The notes beneath the pieces were generated by a model, which had not been told where the DNA came from, ran no database searches, and saw nothing but the letters and a program-made list of their open reading frames with translations. Of a stretch of 64,000 nt of DNA, positions 44,298 through 53,377 are shown piece after piece; positions within the stretch are counted from its first letter, which is position 1; each line of letters starts with the position of its first letter. Made by a program: the position numbers and the translations under genes. This DNA comes from Desulfosoma sp. (GTDB lineage: Bacteria > Desulfobacterota > Syntrophobacteria > Syntrophobacterales > DSM-9756). The stretch covers positions 411,782-475,781 of the forward strand of contig JBBFKY010000001.1 in NCBI GenBank assembly GCA_037481875.1. The letters are read 5' to 3'.

Positions 44298-45317
44298 TCA
44301 AGGAGTCACCGTCACGGTGGTTTCATCCATCACGCGAGCCTTGACCGTTTTTTGGGAAGTGACGTTCACCACTCGAATCCAGTCCCCTTCCGCCCCGTTG
44401 TCTTTGGAAATACCTTTGGCGGAGACCCTGAGGGAGCCCTGGTGGTAGAGGATGGTGACGGGTTTTCCGGAGGTGATGCACAGAGGCTTGTCCAGGAAGG
44501 ACATTTCCAAGGGCTGCCGAGGGCTCACCGGACGAATGAGCCTTTTTCCCACCACATCTTCCAGTCGCGTGGCGTAAGTTTTTTCGGCGTCTGTTAGAAT
44601 CATTTCCCGGAATTCCAAGTGTTCCGGCCCTAGTATTGTGTCCCGGCGAAGATTTTGGTTCGCATGAAGCACCGTGCGACGAACGATGACCTTTCCGGCT
44701 ACGCGAAGGCTACGCACCTTTTGACTGTCCACGAAGAAGTGAATGGTCAAGGGGACTACGCCGACAAAGGAAGAATTCTGTGGAGCCTCGATTTCATGCG
44801 TTACGCGGCCGTCAGGGATCATGGCGAGCCCGGAGATGACAATATCGCGAATTTCCATTTCCGACGGGTTCCAAGGAGCGTGGTTCTGAATGTAGGCGCG
44901 ATAAAGGTCTTCAATCTCTTTGGTGTTCAAGGCCGCTGCCTTTCGACGCAAAGTAATCCGTTCCGGAATGGAGAAGAGTACCGTGTCGGGGTTGACTCCC
45001 AGAGACGCGAGCAAGTTTCTGAGATAGGGGCCCAGGTGGTCTGTGCGTACCGACTTTTCCGACCCTAAGGATGGGCTTTGTCCCAGAGAAATGGTTTGGA
45101 ATGCTTGGACCCATTGAGGCGGCAAGGTTTCCGGGTTTTCCAAAAGATCATAGAGTGTGAGTGTCTCCTGCGATGTCTCCACGATGGAACGGACCTCGAT
45201 CATGGAAGGCGGCGTATTCACAAAAGATCCCGATCGACTTTCCTCTTGCAAAGCCGCCGCCATGGAACCTGCGCTCACCAGGCTCAAAACCACAAGGACC
45301 GTCACGAAGACTTTCAT
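44298..45317 (-). CDS. flgA: P-ring assembly chaperone FlgA
   Basis: A 339-residue exported protein, longer than enteric FlgA (about 220). A signal peptide is at 1-23 ('VFVTVLVVLSLVSAGSMAAA'). The extra N-terminal region (about 35-170) is of the type seen in FlgA of this group. The C-terminal SAF-like domain has 'VIVRRTVLHANQNLRRDTIL', 'LEDVVGKRLIRPVSPRQPLE' and 'KPVTILYHQGSLRVSAKGIS'. It assists FlgI ring formation in the periplasm. Confidence 0.9.
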   Translation of the reverse strand: MKVFVTVLVVLSLVSAGSMAAALQEESRSGSFVNTPPSMIEVRSIVETSQETLTLYDLLENPETLPPQWVQAFQTISLGQSPSLGSEKSVRTDHLGPYLRNLLASLGVNPDTVLFSIPERITLRRKAAALNTKEIEDLYRAYIQNHAPWNPSEMEIRDIVISGLAMIPDGRVTHEIEAPQNSSFVGVVPLTIHFFVDSQKVRSLRVAGKVIVRRTVLHANQNLRRDTILGPEHLEFREMILTDAEKTYATRLEDVVGKRLIRPVSPRQPLEMSFLDKPLCITSGKPVTILYHQGSLRVSAKGISKDNGAEGDWIRVVNVTSQKTVKARVMDETTVTVTP

Positions 45318-45359
45318 GCCTTTATCACCTCTTTGGCGACCGAATACGCGGCCGAGTCT

Positions 45360-46142
45360 TTACGAAGCCACACTGTTGGCGATGCGAAGCATTTCGTCCG
45401 CCGTGCGAATGACTTTTGAATTGGCCTCGTAAGCCCTTTGGCCGGCGATCATGTTGACCATTTCTTCCACCACATTGATATTGGCACTTTCCAGAAATCC
45501 CTGAAGTAAGGTGCCATAGCCTTCAGTTCCCGGTTGCCCCTCCACGGCTTCTCCCGACGCCTCGGAAGGAGCGAAATAGTTCTTTCCAAGACTTAGCAAC
45601 CCGGCCGGGTTGGGAAAGTCGTAGAGGGTGAGGTTGGCGGAGGCGAGCAGGGTTCCGTTTTGATCAAAGGCGCTAAGGGTTCCTCGTGGATCAATGTTCA
45701 CTGTCACGGCCTCACGAGGAATACTCACCTCCGGCTGCAGACGGTTCCCTTCGACATCCACCAGGTAACCTTCCGCATCCAGCTTGAAGGTTCCGGCACG
45801 CGTGTACACTTCATCGGCACCTCGAAGGATCTTGAAAAAACCTTTGCCTTCAATGGCCAAGTCCAGCTGGTTTCCTGTTTCCGTAAAATTCCCTTGTGTG
45901 AAGATCTTTTGCACTGAGGCCGTCTTGACACCCATGCCGATCTGAATGCCTGTGGGTATTCTGCCGGCAGCTCCCGTTTCGGCGCCGGGTGGAATCAAAT
46001 TCTGGTAGATCAGGTCCTCAAAATTCGCCCGGCTTTTCTTAAAGGCCGTGGTATTGGCATTGGCCAAATTATGGGCCACCACGTCCATATTCAGTTGCTG
46101 GGCATCCATGCCTGTTGCGGCCGTCCAAAGACTTCGCATCAT
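45360..46142 (-). CDS. flgG: Distal rod protein FlgG
   Basis: A 260-residue protein, the exact typical FlgG length. 'MMRSLWTAATGMDAQQLNMD' with 'VVAHNLANANTTAFKKSRAN' is the FlgG N-terminus; the specific 'FEDLIYQNLIPPG' segment that lengthens the distal rod is present; the C-terminus 'EEMVNMIAGQRAYEANSKVI' followed by 'RTADEMLRIAN' is conserved. Exported without signal peptide by the flagellar type III system. 17 bases after flgF. Confidence 0.95.
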   Translation of the reverse strand: MMRSLWTAATGMDAQQLNMDVVAHNLANANTTAFKKSRANFEDLIYQNLIPPGAETGAAGRIPTGIQIGMGVKTASVQKIFTQGNFTETGNQLDLAIEGKGFFKILRGADEVYTRAGTFKLDAEGYLVDVEGNRLQPEVSIPREAVTVNIDPRGTLSAFDQNGTLLASANLTLYDFPNPAGLLSLGKNYFAPSEASGEAVEGQPGTEGYGTLLQGFLESANINVVEEMVNMIAGQRAYEANSKVIRTADEMLRIANSVAS

Positions 46143-46159
46143 GGCTCCATGTGCCTCCC

Positions 46160-46837
46160 TTAAGACTTCGCCAGTTGATTGATGATTTCTCTGTCTTCTT
46201 GGTGGGAAATTTTCATGATCTTTTGACAGGCTTCAAAAATGCGTAGTGTTTCGATCATGGAAGTCATTTCCTGCACCGTGGAAAAATTTGCCCCCTCCAA
46301 GGCCCCTTGTTCCAAGGTGAAGTTTTGCGCGGGCATGGGAAACACGTTTGGGTCCGAAGGCTTGAGTAAGTTGCGTTCATCGTGGACTAAGACCACCTCG
46401 GGCCCAAAGGCCACCACATCCAGCGTGTCTACCGGGGTTTCTCCGTCATAGACTTGACCTGAGGCATCGATACGAAAATCGGTGCCCTGCAGCGTAATGA
46501 TGCCGCCTTGCCCTAGGACAGGCCAGCCGTCGGCGGTGACCAAACGACCCTGGGCATCCACTGTCAAATTTCCGGCACGTGTGTAGCGTTCCCCTCGATC
46601 GGTTTGGACACGAAAGTACCCCTCCCCGTTGATAGCTACGTCCATGGGGTTTCCGGTGCGATGGACGGGACCTTGCGTCGTTTGGACATAGGTTTGAAGA
46701 TCCATGAAATCCTCGAAACGCGCGCCCACTTTGCGAAATCCTGGCGTGGCAGCGTTCGCCAAATTATTGGCGATGATGTCCATGCGTTTTTCCTGTTGTA
46801 TGGCACCGAGAACCGACGTGTAGGGACTAAGTCGCAT
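46160..46837 (-). CDS. flgF: Proximal rod protein FlgF
   Basis: A 225-residue rod protein of the FlgF/FlgG family. The ATG at 46837 has AAAGGAGG upstream; the frame is open further, but the sigma-54 promoter at 46866 places the transcript start near 46855 and excludes longer forms. Conserved pieces: 'RMDIIANNLANAATPGFRKV', 'AINGEGYFRVQTDRGERYTR' and 'TVQEMTSMIETLRIFEACQK'. It differs from flgG in lacking the distal-rod segment. First gene of an eight-gene operon. Confidence 0.92.
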   Translation of the reverse strand: MRLSPYTSVLGAIQQEKRMDIIANNLANAATPGFRKVGARFEDFMDLQTYVQTTQGPVHRTGNPMDVAINGEGYFRVQTDRGERYTRAGNLTVDAQGRLVTADGWPVLGQGGIITLQGTDFRIDASGQVYDGETPVDTLDVVAFGPEVVLVHDERNLLKPSDPNVFPMPAQNFTLEQGALEGANFSTVQEMTSMIETLRIFEACQKIMKISHQEDREIINQLAKS

Positions 46838-47162
46838 GGGGTACCTCCTTTCGACCAGTGAAGGAAGCAACCTCGGTGCCAAATCATGGTGCTGTCGCTC
46901 GATTCCTACCCAGCATAGCCGGGTAAAGGTGGCTCATGTGCCGGCCCACAGAAAAGCTCAAACCTGACGACTTCCTTCCAGGATTCCAAAAAACTGTGGG
47001 TGAGGACCTCTGTGTCCGTCCCCAAACCTCTCTTGTGACCAGGTGCCCAGGAATCTTTGGGGTGGTTTTCTTCAAGGTGCGAAAAACCTAGTGGCGGCTG
47101 GCCCCAAGTGTCCGTTTCACAATAAAATTCTTGAAGTAAAGAGGATGGGTCCGGTTCGAAAG
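46838..47162 (-). other. Operon boundary before flgF
   Basis: 325 bases between the end of a small membrane-protein gene and flgF. The flgF-proximal end holds the ribosome site and the sigma-54 promoter. I see no gene and no obvious terminator hairpin in the remainder; activator sites would be expected near 46950-47050. Confidence 0.5.
46866..46881 (-). promoter_or_regulatory. Sigma-54 promoter for the flgF operon, full consensus
   Basis: Minus strand: TGGCAC, 5 bases, TTGCT, with GG and GC 10 bases apart: a complete match to the minus 24/minus 12 consensus. Predicted start near 46855, 18 bases before the flgF start codon with its AAAGGAGG site in between. Confidence 0.8.
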
Positions 47163-47654
47163 TTATAAAGATTTTTTCTGCTGGAGTTTGTGAAGACCGA
47201 GGATCAGTTCCACTTCCCCAAGGGAGCGATGAATCCTGGAGGCGATTTCTTGAGGGGAATGGCCTGCGTCGGCCAGAGCAAGGATTCTTTGCGTCAAAGT
47301 CTTGGATGGTATTTCACCTTGTGCTTCAGAGCTTGCCGAGGAAGCCGGACCTTGCAGTTCCTCGAGTTTTTTTAGAACGCTTCGCGCTTCACTCACCTTG
47401 GCGTCCAAGGCTTCCAGCACGTTTTGAATCAAACGCCCTCGGTCTCGAAGATTGCGATCGAATTCCTCGCTCAAGGCCTTCGTTTCGTTCAAGATGCGTT
47501 CAAAGGATTCCAACACATGGCGAGGTTCTGCAGATTCCGAGGAGCTTGGGCGACGTCGATGCCACAGAAGAACGATAACCAGAAATAAGAGAAGTAAGTC
47601 CAGCAGGAGCTGCAGCAATGTGCTCCAGTCACTGTTTTGAATCCAGACCCACAT
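47163..47654 (-). CDS. Small membrane-anchored protein after fliA
   Basis: A 163-residue protein with one N-terminal membrane helix ('LLQLLLDLLLLFLVIVLLWH'), a basic stop-transfer, a helical coiled-coil region (about 45-105) and a C-terminal helix-turn-helix-like motif: 'RILALADAGHSPQEIASRIH' then 'RSLGEVELILGL'. That end resembles the DUF6115/DUF2802-type proteins often found in flagellar clusters. Function is not established. It is the last gene of the long motA-fliA operon, 33 bases after the FliL-like gene. Confidence 0.7.
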   Translation of the reverse strand: MWVWIQNSDWSTLLQLLLDLLLLFLVIVLLWHRRRPSSSESAEPRHVLESFERILNETKALSEEFDRNLRDRGRLIQNVLEALDAKVSEARSVLKKLEELQGPASSASSEAQGEIPSKTLTQRILALADAGHSPQEIASRIHRSLGEVELILGLHKLQQKKSL

Positions 47655-47687
47655 GGAAAACGCCTCAAAGACTCAAGGTCAAGAAAT

Positions 47688-48395
47688 TCATATCCTTTGC
47701 AGATCTTCCAGTTCAACCGCGACGATGCCGGCTTGGGGAAAACGGTTTTGTAATTTCGTAAGGAGTTCTTTTTCCACGATAGGAGCCCAAGAACGCCGAA
47801 CGTTTTTTTCCGGACGCTGTTGAATCAAAAAGCCGTAAACACTGTCTCGCAAAGCCACACGAATCTCCGAAAGAATAGCTTCGGCATCGGGCCGGGCCGC
47901 ATGCACCACAAGGTTCATGCAAAGCCATTCCTCCTTTTCCTTGGATTGGGCCGTAAAAATGAGCTCGATTTTTTCCAGAGCGTGGGGAATGGCGATGTGC
48001 TGGCGCACGACAGAGGCATTCTTTGTCACAGGGGTCCGGGGTCGAGAGGAAAGGAAGAATTTATGGCCTATCGTGGCCCCGATGGCAAGGATACTCAGTG
48101 CCGCAAGAGCTCCTAGAATGGCGCCGCGTTTTCCCATGACCCTTTTTTCAGGAACCGTTTCCCGGACGGTTTCTGAGGTTTCCTTTGAAATTTCGGTTTT
48201 GGGTTCGGGTTTTGAGGATTCCTTGGTCGTAGTCGCAGGGTTGGATTCTCCCTGGGGGGCTGGCTTCTTATCGATAGTGGCGAAAAGCGCCCCCAGATCA
48301 ATGTTGGTGTTTTCCACCAAGAAAACATTTTCTTGGCGACCGGAGGGGTTCTTCGCTTCAGACGTCGGAGCGGTTTCCAAGGGCATGTTTGCCAT
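47688..48395 (-). CDS. Single-pass membrane protein, FliL-like
   Basis: A 235-residue protein. A cytoplasmic, Pro/Glu/Thr-rich N-terminus (about 1-85) precedes one membrane helix ('GAILGALAALSILAIGATIG', about 89-108) and a periplasmic domain of 125 residues. That domain ends in 'SVYGFLIQQRPEKNVRRSWA' and 'LLTKLQNRFPQAGIVAVELE', a layout like FliL, though similarity to the true FliL at 58107 is low. The position between fliA and another membrane protein suggests a motor- or stator-related job. I would not name it further. Confidence 0.65.
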   Translation of the reverse strand: MANMPLETAPTSEAKNPSGRQENVFLVENTNIDLGALFATIDKKPAPQGESNPATTTKESSKPEPKTEISKETSETVRETVPEKRVMGKRGAILGALAALSILAIGATIGHKFFLSSRPRTPVTKNASVVRQHIAIPHALEKIELIFTAQSKEKEEWLCMNLVVHAARPDAEAILSEIRVALRDSVYGFLIQQRPEKNVRRSWAPIVEKELLTKLQNRFPQAGIVAVELEDLQRI

Positions 48396-48410
48396 GGGGA
48401 TGCTCCTTTT

Positions 48411-49253
48411 CTACACTTTGTCTGTGGTGCGCTGCGTCGAGGCTTCGATTTCTTGTTTTTTCAACACAGACATTCCGTCGGGAAGATCGTCGGCACTCAA
48501 TAGCTTGGCGAGCCGAAGACGCAGCTTGAGTACGGCTTTGGTATGGATTTGGGAAATACGTGATTCCGTATAACCCATCACGGCGCCCACCTCTCGCATG
48601 GTCAGTTCTTCAAAATAATAGAGGGAAAGGACCAGCTTTTCCTTTTCGCTGAGAGTCTCAATGCACTCGGCCACGAGGCGTTGCAGTTCACTTTTGTGAA
48701 TCTGGTGAAAAACCTCATCGGGGTCTGTGGCCAAGTGGGCCGGTTCCCGGTTTTCCTGAATGTACTCGTTGAGATCTTCCGGTAGAAAAGAGATGCCCTT
48801 GAGATCGTCCAGCAGTTCAAAGTAACTTTCCAAATCCAGACCCAGCTCCGCAGCGATTTCCTCATCTTCTGGAAAACGTCCAAGTTTCTTTTCTAGGGAG
48901 GCGCATACCTTTTCCATTTCCGATGATTTTTGACGTAATGACCGGGGTATCCAGTCCATGGAACGTATTTCGTCCAGCATGGCGCCCCGAATACGAATCT
49001 TGGCGTAGTTTTCAAAGGAAACCGACTGACTCGGGTCGTACTTTTCGATGGCGTCCATCAGGCCTATGACCCCCGCGGCGCACAGGTCTTCCATTCCGAT
49101 GGTGTTGGGTAGCCGAGCGGCCAAGCGGTAAGCCGTGTAGCGCACTAGGGGATAAAATTTAAGAATGGCCTCATCTCGACTGGCGCACCCCAGAGGAGCG
49201 AAATCGTCCTTGTCACAGCTCGCATAGCTGATCGGGGAGGCAAGAGGGTTCAT
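48411..49253 (-). CDS. fliA: Flagellar sigma factor FliA (sigma-28)
   Basis: A 280-residue sigma factor. The ATG at 49253 follows CGGAGAA; the frame is open well upstream, into flhG, without a site. Region 2: 'YPLVRYTAYRLAARLPNTIG', 'MEDLCAAGVIGLMDAIEKYD', 'ENYAKIRIRGAMLDEIRSMD'. Region 3: 'LGRFPEDEEIAAELGLDLES'. Region 4: 'SEKEKLVLSLYYFEELTMRE' and 'VMGYTESRISQIHTKAVLKL'. It directs RNA polymerase to late flagellar and chemotaxis promoters, is held by FlgM, and lies directly after flhF-flhG, a common order. Confidence 0.95.
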   Translation of the reverse strand: MNPLASPISYASCDKDDFAPLGCASRDEAILKFYPLVRYTAYRLAARLPNTIGMEDLCAAGVIGLMDAIEKYDPSQSVSFENYAKIRIRGAMLDEIRSMDWIPRSLRQKSSEMEKVCASLEKKLGRFPEDEEIAAELGLDLESYFELLDDLKGISFLPEDLNEYIQENREPAHLATDPDEVFHQIHKSELQRLVAECIETLSEKEKLVLSLYYFEELTMREVGAVMGYTESRISQIHTKAVLKLRLRLAKLLSADDLPDGMSVLKKQEIEASTQRTTDKV

Positions 49254-49269
49254 AATGTTCTCCGTTCCG

Positions 49270-50157
49270 TTACACCTGCAAAAGTCGCTTCCAGAAAAAT
49301 TGGATCGTTCCTTTGGGCATAGTCGGGGCCTCACGGTTGAGACGTCGAGCGATATCCATGAAAGCGCGCGATGCCGGGGCCCCTGGAAAAACTTCCAAAA
49401 GGGCTTTCTGTCGACGAACGGCTTCCGGGACACTGGGATCCCGAGGAATCCAGCCCAGGTAATCCAGTGAGATACCGTCAAGAAAGTGATCCGCTACCCG
49501 GCTAAGCTTGCGAAAAACGGCATGTCCTTCCTTTTCGTCCGCGACGGCGTTGGCAAGAATGCGAAAGGAACGTTCGCCGTGGCGTGTGAACATGACCTTG
49601 ATGAAAGCATAGGCGTCGGTGAGCGATGTGGGTTCCGGAGTGACCACGACGATTTTTTCTTGAGCCGCCACGTTGAAATAAAGCACCGTATCGGAAATAC
49701 CCGCACCGGTATCAATGAGCAGGACATCCACCTCCGCTTCCAAATCATCCATCAAATCCACAAGAAGGATTTTTTGTTCCTGGGAAAGCTGAGTCAGTTG
49801 CTGCACACCTGAGCTGGCCGGCATGATGCGAATGTTTCCGGGGCCCGAGACAAGCACTTCTTCAAGTCGGCGGCTGCCGTTCAGCACATGGCTGATGTTG
49901 TGTGCAGGGGTCAGTCCCAAAAGCACGTCCACGTTGGCCAAACCAAGATCGGCATCCAAAATCATCACCCGCCGGCCCAACCGATCGAGTGCTAAGGCCA
50001 AATTCACCACCACGTTGCTCTTGCCCACCCCCCCTTTGCCACTACTGACCGAAAAGCTTCGCACCATGGCCTCCTCAAACGCAGCTTTCAAAGGGCGACC
50101 GCCGTTCCAGGGGTCACGAGATGAGGTTTTCTTGCGAAGTCCGAGCGCCTGATCCAT
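49270..50157 (-). CDS. flhG: Flagellar number regulator FlhG (MinD-like ATPase)
   Basis: A 295-residue ATPase. It opens with MDQALGLRKK, the DQAxxLR motif that stimulates the FlhF GTPase. Deviant Walker A GKGGVGKS at 40-47, 'ILDADLGLANVDVLLGL', 'LLIDTGAGIS' (Walker B) and 'VTPEPTSLTDAYAFIKVM' follow. The C-terminal amphipathic helix (around 280-295, 'IQFFWKRLLQV') can serve as membrane anchor. With FlhF it sets flagellar number and position. Starts 15 bases after flhF. Confidence 0.93.
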   Translation of the reverse strand: MDQALGLRKKTSSRDPWNGGRPLKAAFEEAMVRSFSVSSGKGGVGKSNVVVNLALALDRLGRRVMILDADLGLANVDVLLGLTPAHNISHVLNGSRRLEEVLVSGPGNIRIMPASSGVQQLTQLSQEQKILLVDLMDDLEAEVDVLLIDTGAGISDTVLYFNVAAQEKIVVVTPEPTSLTDAYAFIKVMFTRHGERSFRILANAVADEKEGHAVFRKLSRVADHFLDGISLDYLGWIPRDPSVPEAVRRQKALLEVFPGAPASRAFMDIARRLNREAPTMPKGTIQFFWKRLLQV

Positions 50158-50172
50158 GGTTCCTCTTTCTCC

Positions 50173-51276
50173 TCATCGCCACTGCCCGCGCGGAAAAAAG
50201 AAACTCAAGATGCGTTTATGGGTCGCTTTCACCAAATCCTCAGGAACCCTCTGGCCTACACCCAAATACGACACAGGGTGGGGAAATCGCAGCAAAGGGT
50301 TCAAAATGGTCCCCGGAGTCAATGTTTCGTCAATCTTCGTAAAAATGAGGCTCTGTGGAGCCAAAGGCCAAAATCGCTGAATGACGTGCCGCAGGTCTTC
50401 GTCCTTGGCCGTGGCACTCAAGACCAAGAAAGGATAGACACCGTCCAGATCCCGAAAAATCTCCTCGAGGTCCTGAATGCTTTGCCCATTCAAGTAGTTG
50501 CGACCCGTTGTGTCCACCAGCACCAGCGATGTTTCCTTGAGCGACTCACGCGCCGAAACCAGCTCAAGGCGTGTTTGGGCCACCTTCAAAGGCACGTCCA
50601 AAATGTCTGCATAGGTTTTCAGTTGATCCAAAGCCCCTATGCGATAGGTATCCAAAGAAATCAGACCGATGGAAAGCTTGCGCTTTACCTTCAAATAAGC
50701 GGCTACCTTGGCCAAGGTGGTGGTCTTTCCAACCCCTGTGGGCCCAAGAAAAACATACATCATGGGACGTTCCCCCCTCGGCCCAGGCCCCGAAAATGGA
50801 TCCACCAGGCTCACTCTGTCGGCGAGTTGACATGACAGAGCGTCCAAAAGTTGACTCTTGGACGGCTTCGTGTCGGTAAAAGTGGAAAGAATGTGTTGAA
50901 GCAGCGTGAAGGCGTTTTTTTCGTTCAGTCCTCGAAGCAGAAGGTGTTGAAAGAGCTGGGAGACAGGTTCATGGCCTTGAAGGCGCAGGAAGGTGTCTTT
51001 GGCGGAGATGAGTAAGGACAAAAGGCCTCGAATGTCTTCCAGTTGTTCATGAAGGATGATGTCTTGAGGGGGCGTAGGGGTTTCTTTTTTCACCTGTTCA
51101 GTGTTGAGGTCCTTTGGAAGGGTTCGGTCCACGGCTGCGGTGATCTCGATACACGGTTTACCTTCGGTATCCTTAAACTTTCGGTTCCCCAGAAGAATGG
51201 CTTCCGGTCCCAATTCTTTTCGAACCAGTTCCAAGGCCTGTTGCATGGTAGGGGCGGTAAAGGTTTTAACTTGCAT
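50173..51276 (-). CDS. flhF: Flagellar placement GTPase FlhF
   Basis: A 367-residue SRP-type GTPase. N-terminal basic region 'MQVKTFTAPTMQQALELVRK' with 'LGPEAILLGNRKF', a variable B domain, a helical N domain, then the G domain: P-loop 'FLGPTGVGKTTTLAKVAAYL' (178-186), 'ISLDTYRIGALDQLKTYADI', 'LVDTTGRN' and 'FTKIDETLTPGTILN'. FlhF marks the cell pole or site for basal-body assembly. Overlaps the end of flhA by 11 bases. Confidence 0.94.
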   Translation of the reverse strand: MQVKTFTAPTMQQALELVRKELGPEAILLGNRKFKDTEGKPCIEITAAVDRTLPKDLNTEQVKKETPTPPQDIILHEQLEDIRGLLSLLISAKDTFLRLQGHEPVSQLFQHLLLRGLNEKNAFTLLQHILSTFTDTKPSKSQLLDALSCQLADRVSLVDPFSGPGPRGERPMMYVFLGPTGVGKTTTLAKVAAYLKVKRKLSIGLISLDTYRIGALDQLKTYADILDVPLKVAQTRLELVSARESLKETSLVLVDTTGRNYLNGQSIQDLEEIFRDLDGVYPFLVLSATAKDEDLRHVIQRFWPLAPQSLIFTKIDETLTPGTILNPLLRFPHPVSYLGVGQRVPEDLVKATHKRILSFFFPRGQWR

Positions 51277-53368
51277 GGGAGCCTCGAATCATGCCCACGG
51301 ACTGTATTTCCGACAAATTGCTCAATTCGCCGTGACTGATCACCACCACTTCAGGCAAGAACCGTTCCAAAAGTTTCTTAATGTGTCGTCGTAGCATTGG
51401 GGTTGTGAGAATCACGGGGTGATGGCCTGCGTTGGCGGCCCGTTGGACTTCCGTGGTGGTGGATTGAATGATCCTGTTGAGAAGCTCGGGATCCATGGAC
51501 AGGAAGGATCCATGCTCCGTTTTCTGAATACTTTGCGCCAGCTTTTCTTCCAGGTGTGGATGCAGGGTGAGGACGTGGAGTCTTCCGTCCTTTTCATAGG
51601 GTCGAGTGATCGTTCGGGCGAGAGCCTGACGGACGTATTCGGTGAGAATCTCGGGATCCTTGGTCACCGGCCCATAGTCGGCCAGGGTTTCGCAGATGCT
51701 CTGCAGGTCACGAATGGAGACTTTTTCTCGAACCAGGTTTTGAAGCACTTTTTGAATGACACCGAGGGGCAGCGGGTTGGGTGTCAATTCTTCGATCAGC
51801 TTGGGGTGGGATTGAGCGACCATATCCAAAAGCTTTTGGACTGTTTGACGTGTAAGAAATTCATCAGCATGTTTTTTGAAAAGTTCCGTCAAATGGGTGG
51901 CGACCACCGTCGAAAGATCGATCAAGGTGTACCCTGCCCGTGTGGCGGCTTCTTTGTTTCGATCTGGCACCCAAAGAGCCGGGAGGCCAAAGGCTGGGTC
52001 CTTGGTGGGAATGCCGTCCACGGCGGGATGACGATCAGAGGTGGGCAAGGCCAGATGATGGCCCAGCATGAGTTCCGCTCGAGCGATGGGGTTTCCTTTG
52101 AGCAGGAGTCGGTATTCGGACGGTTTCAGTTGCAGGTTGTCTCGAACGTGCAGAGACGGCACCACGATACCGTATTCCAAGGCCAGCTGCTGGCGAATGG
52201 AGCGAATACGGCCCAGAAGATCCGAAGGATGTTCTCCGTCAACCAAAGGAATCAAGCCGTAACCCACCTCCAGTTCCAAAAGATCCAAGGGAGGAGGTAG
52301 AGCCGAAGCGGTCTTTTCCTCCTTTTTCTTGGCAGCTTCCACCTGCTTTTCTTGCATGGCTTTAACCTTGCGTTGCTGTCCTTTTTGGTAAGACAACCCC
52401 AGAAGTCCACCGCCCACAAGGACCAAGGGCACAAAGGGAAAGCCGGGCACGAGGGCCAAAGCGCAGAGCAACCCGCCTGTGATGCCTAAGGGTTTGGGAC
52501 TCAGGGTCAGCTGACTTTTAAGGGCTTCCCCCATGCCTTGGTCCAATTCGGCTCGACTGACCAACACACCGGCTGCCGTGGAAATGATCAATGCAGGAAT
52601 TTGAGAGACCAGCCCGTCACCGACGGTCAGGAGTGTATAATTCCTGAGGGCTTCCCCCAGATCCATGCCTCGCTGCAACACCCCGATGGCGAAGCCTCCA
52701 AGGATGTTGATCAAGGTGATCAAAATGCCGGCGATGGCATCCCCTCGAACGAACTTGCTGGCGCCGTCCATGCTTCCGTAAAAGTCCGCTTCCCGCATGA
52801 TTTCCAGGCGGCGTTCTCGAGCCTTCTTTTCATCGATGAGGCCTGCATTGAGATCGGCGTCGATACTCATTTGTTTGCCGGGCATGGCGTCCAGGGTGAA
52901 TCGGGCGGCCACTTCGGAGATGCGTTCCGTACCCTTCGTGATGACGACGAAATTGACGATCACCAAAATGACGAAAATCACCAATCCGATGACGTAGTTG
53001 CCTCCCACCACGAACTGCCCGAAAGCTTGAATGATATGGCCGGCGGCGTCGGTTCCTTGGTCTCCTTTCAGAAGAATGAGACGGGTGCTGGCCACGTTAA
53101 GGGCGAGCCGAAACAAAGTGGTGATGAGCAACAGCGTGGGAAAGATGCCGAAATCCAGAGGACGGGCCGTGTAGATGGTGGTCAGCAGAATAAGGATACC
53201 GAAGGAGATATTGATGGCCAAAAGAACATCCAAGACACGGCCGGGAACAGGCAAAAGCATGACCGTCAGCACGGCCACAACGCCAACCCCTAGAGCGGCA
53301 TCGGCATCACTGAAGCTTTTCAAATTCCAGCGCATGCGGGACACTGCGGGCGATGTGGAGTTGGGCAT
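51266..53368 (-). CDS. flhA: Flagellar export gate protein FlhA
   Basis: A 700-residue inner-membrane protein, standard length. Eight membrane helices in the first 330 residues, including 'VGVVAVLTVMLLPVPGRVLD', 'STRLILLKGDQGTDAAGHII', and the FHIPEP region 'DAMPGKQMSIDADLNAGLID' with 'MDGASKFVRGDAIAGILITL'. The cytoplasmic C-terminal domain, which docks chaperone-substrate complexes, spans about 360-700. It forms the nonameric ring of the export gate with FlhB, FliP, FliQ and FliR, all encoded just upstream. Confidence 0.96.
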   Translation of the reverse strand: MPNSTSPAVSRMRWNLKSFSDADAALGVGVVAVLTVMLLPVPGRVLDVLLAINISFGILILLTTIYTARPLDFGIFPTLLLITTLFRLALNVASTRLILLKGDQGTDAAGHIIQAFGQFVVGGNYVIGLVIFVILVIVNFVVITKGTERISEVAARFTLDAMPGKQMSIDADLNAGLIDEKKARERRLEIMREADFYGSMDGASKFVRGDAIAGILITLINILGGFAIGVLQRGMDLGEALRNYTLLTVGDGLVSQIPALIISTAAGVLVSRAELDQGMGEALKSQLTLSPKPLGITGGLLCALALVPGFPFVPLVLVGGGLLGLSYQKGQQRKVKAMQEKQVEAAKKKEEKTASALPPPLDLLELEVGYGLIPLVDGEHPSDLLGRIRSIRQQLALEYGIVVPSLHVRDNLQLKPSEYRLLLKGNPIARAELMLGHHLALPTSDRHPAVDGIPTKDPAFGLPALWVPDRNKEAATRAGYTLIDLSTVVATHLTELFKKHADEFLTRQTVQKLLDMVAQSHPKLIEELTPNPLPLGVIQKVLQNLVREKVSIRDLQSICETLADYGPVTKDPEILTEYVRQALARTITRPYEKDGRLHVLTLHPHLEEKLAQSIQKTEHGSFLSMDPELLNRIIQSTTTEVQRAANAGHHPVILTTPMLRRHIKKLLERFLPEVVVISHGELSNLSEIQSVGMIRGSHAS

Positions 53369-53377
53369 GGTTCCATC

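Noticed and set aside
46884-47075. 63-codon minus-strand frame before flgF
   Set aside because: No ribosome site, composition unlike nearby genes, and it overlaps the probable activator region of the flgF promoter.
51419-52300. 293-codon plus-strand frame inside flhA
   Set aside because: Antisense to conserved FlhA cytoplasmic-domain codons; no ribosome site or recognisable motif.
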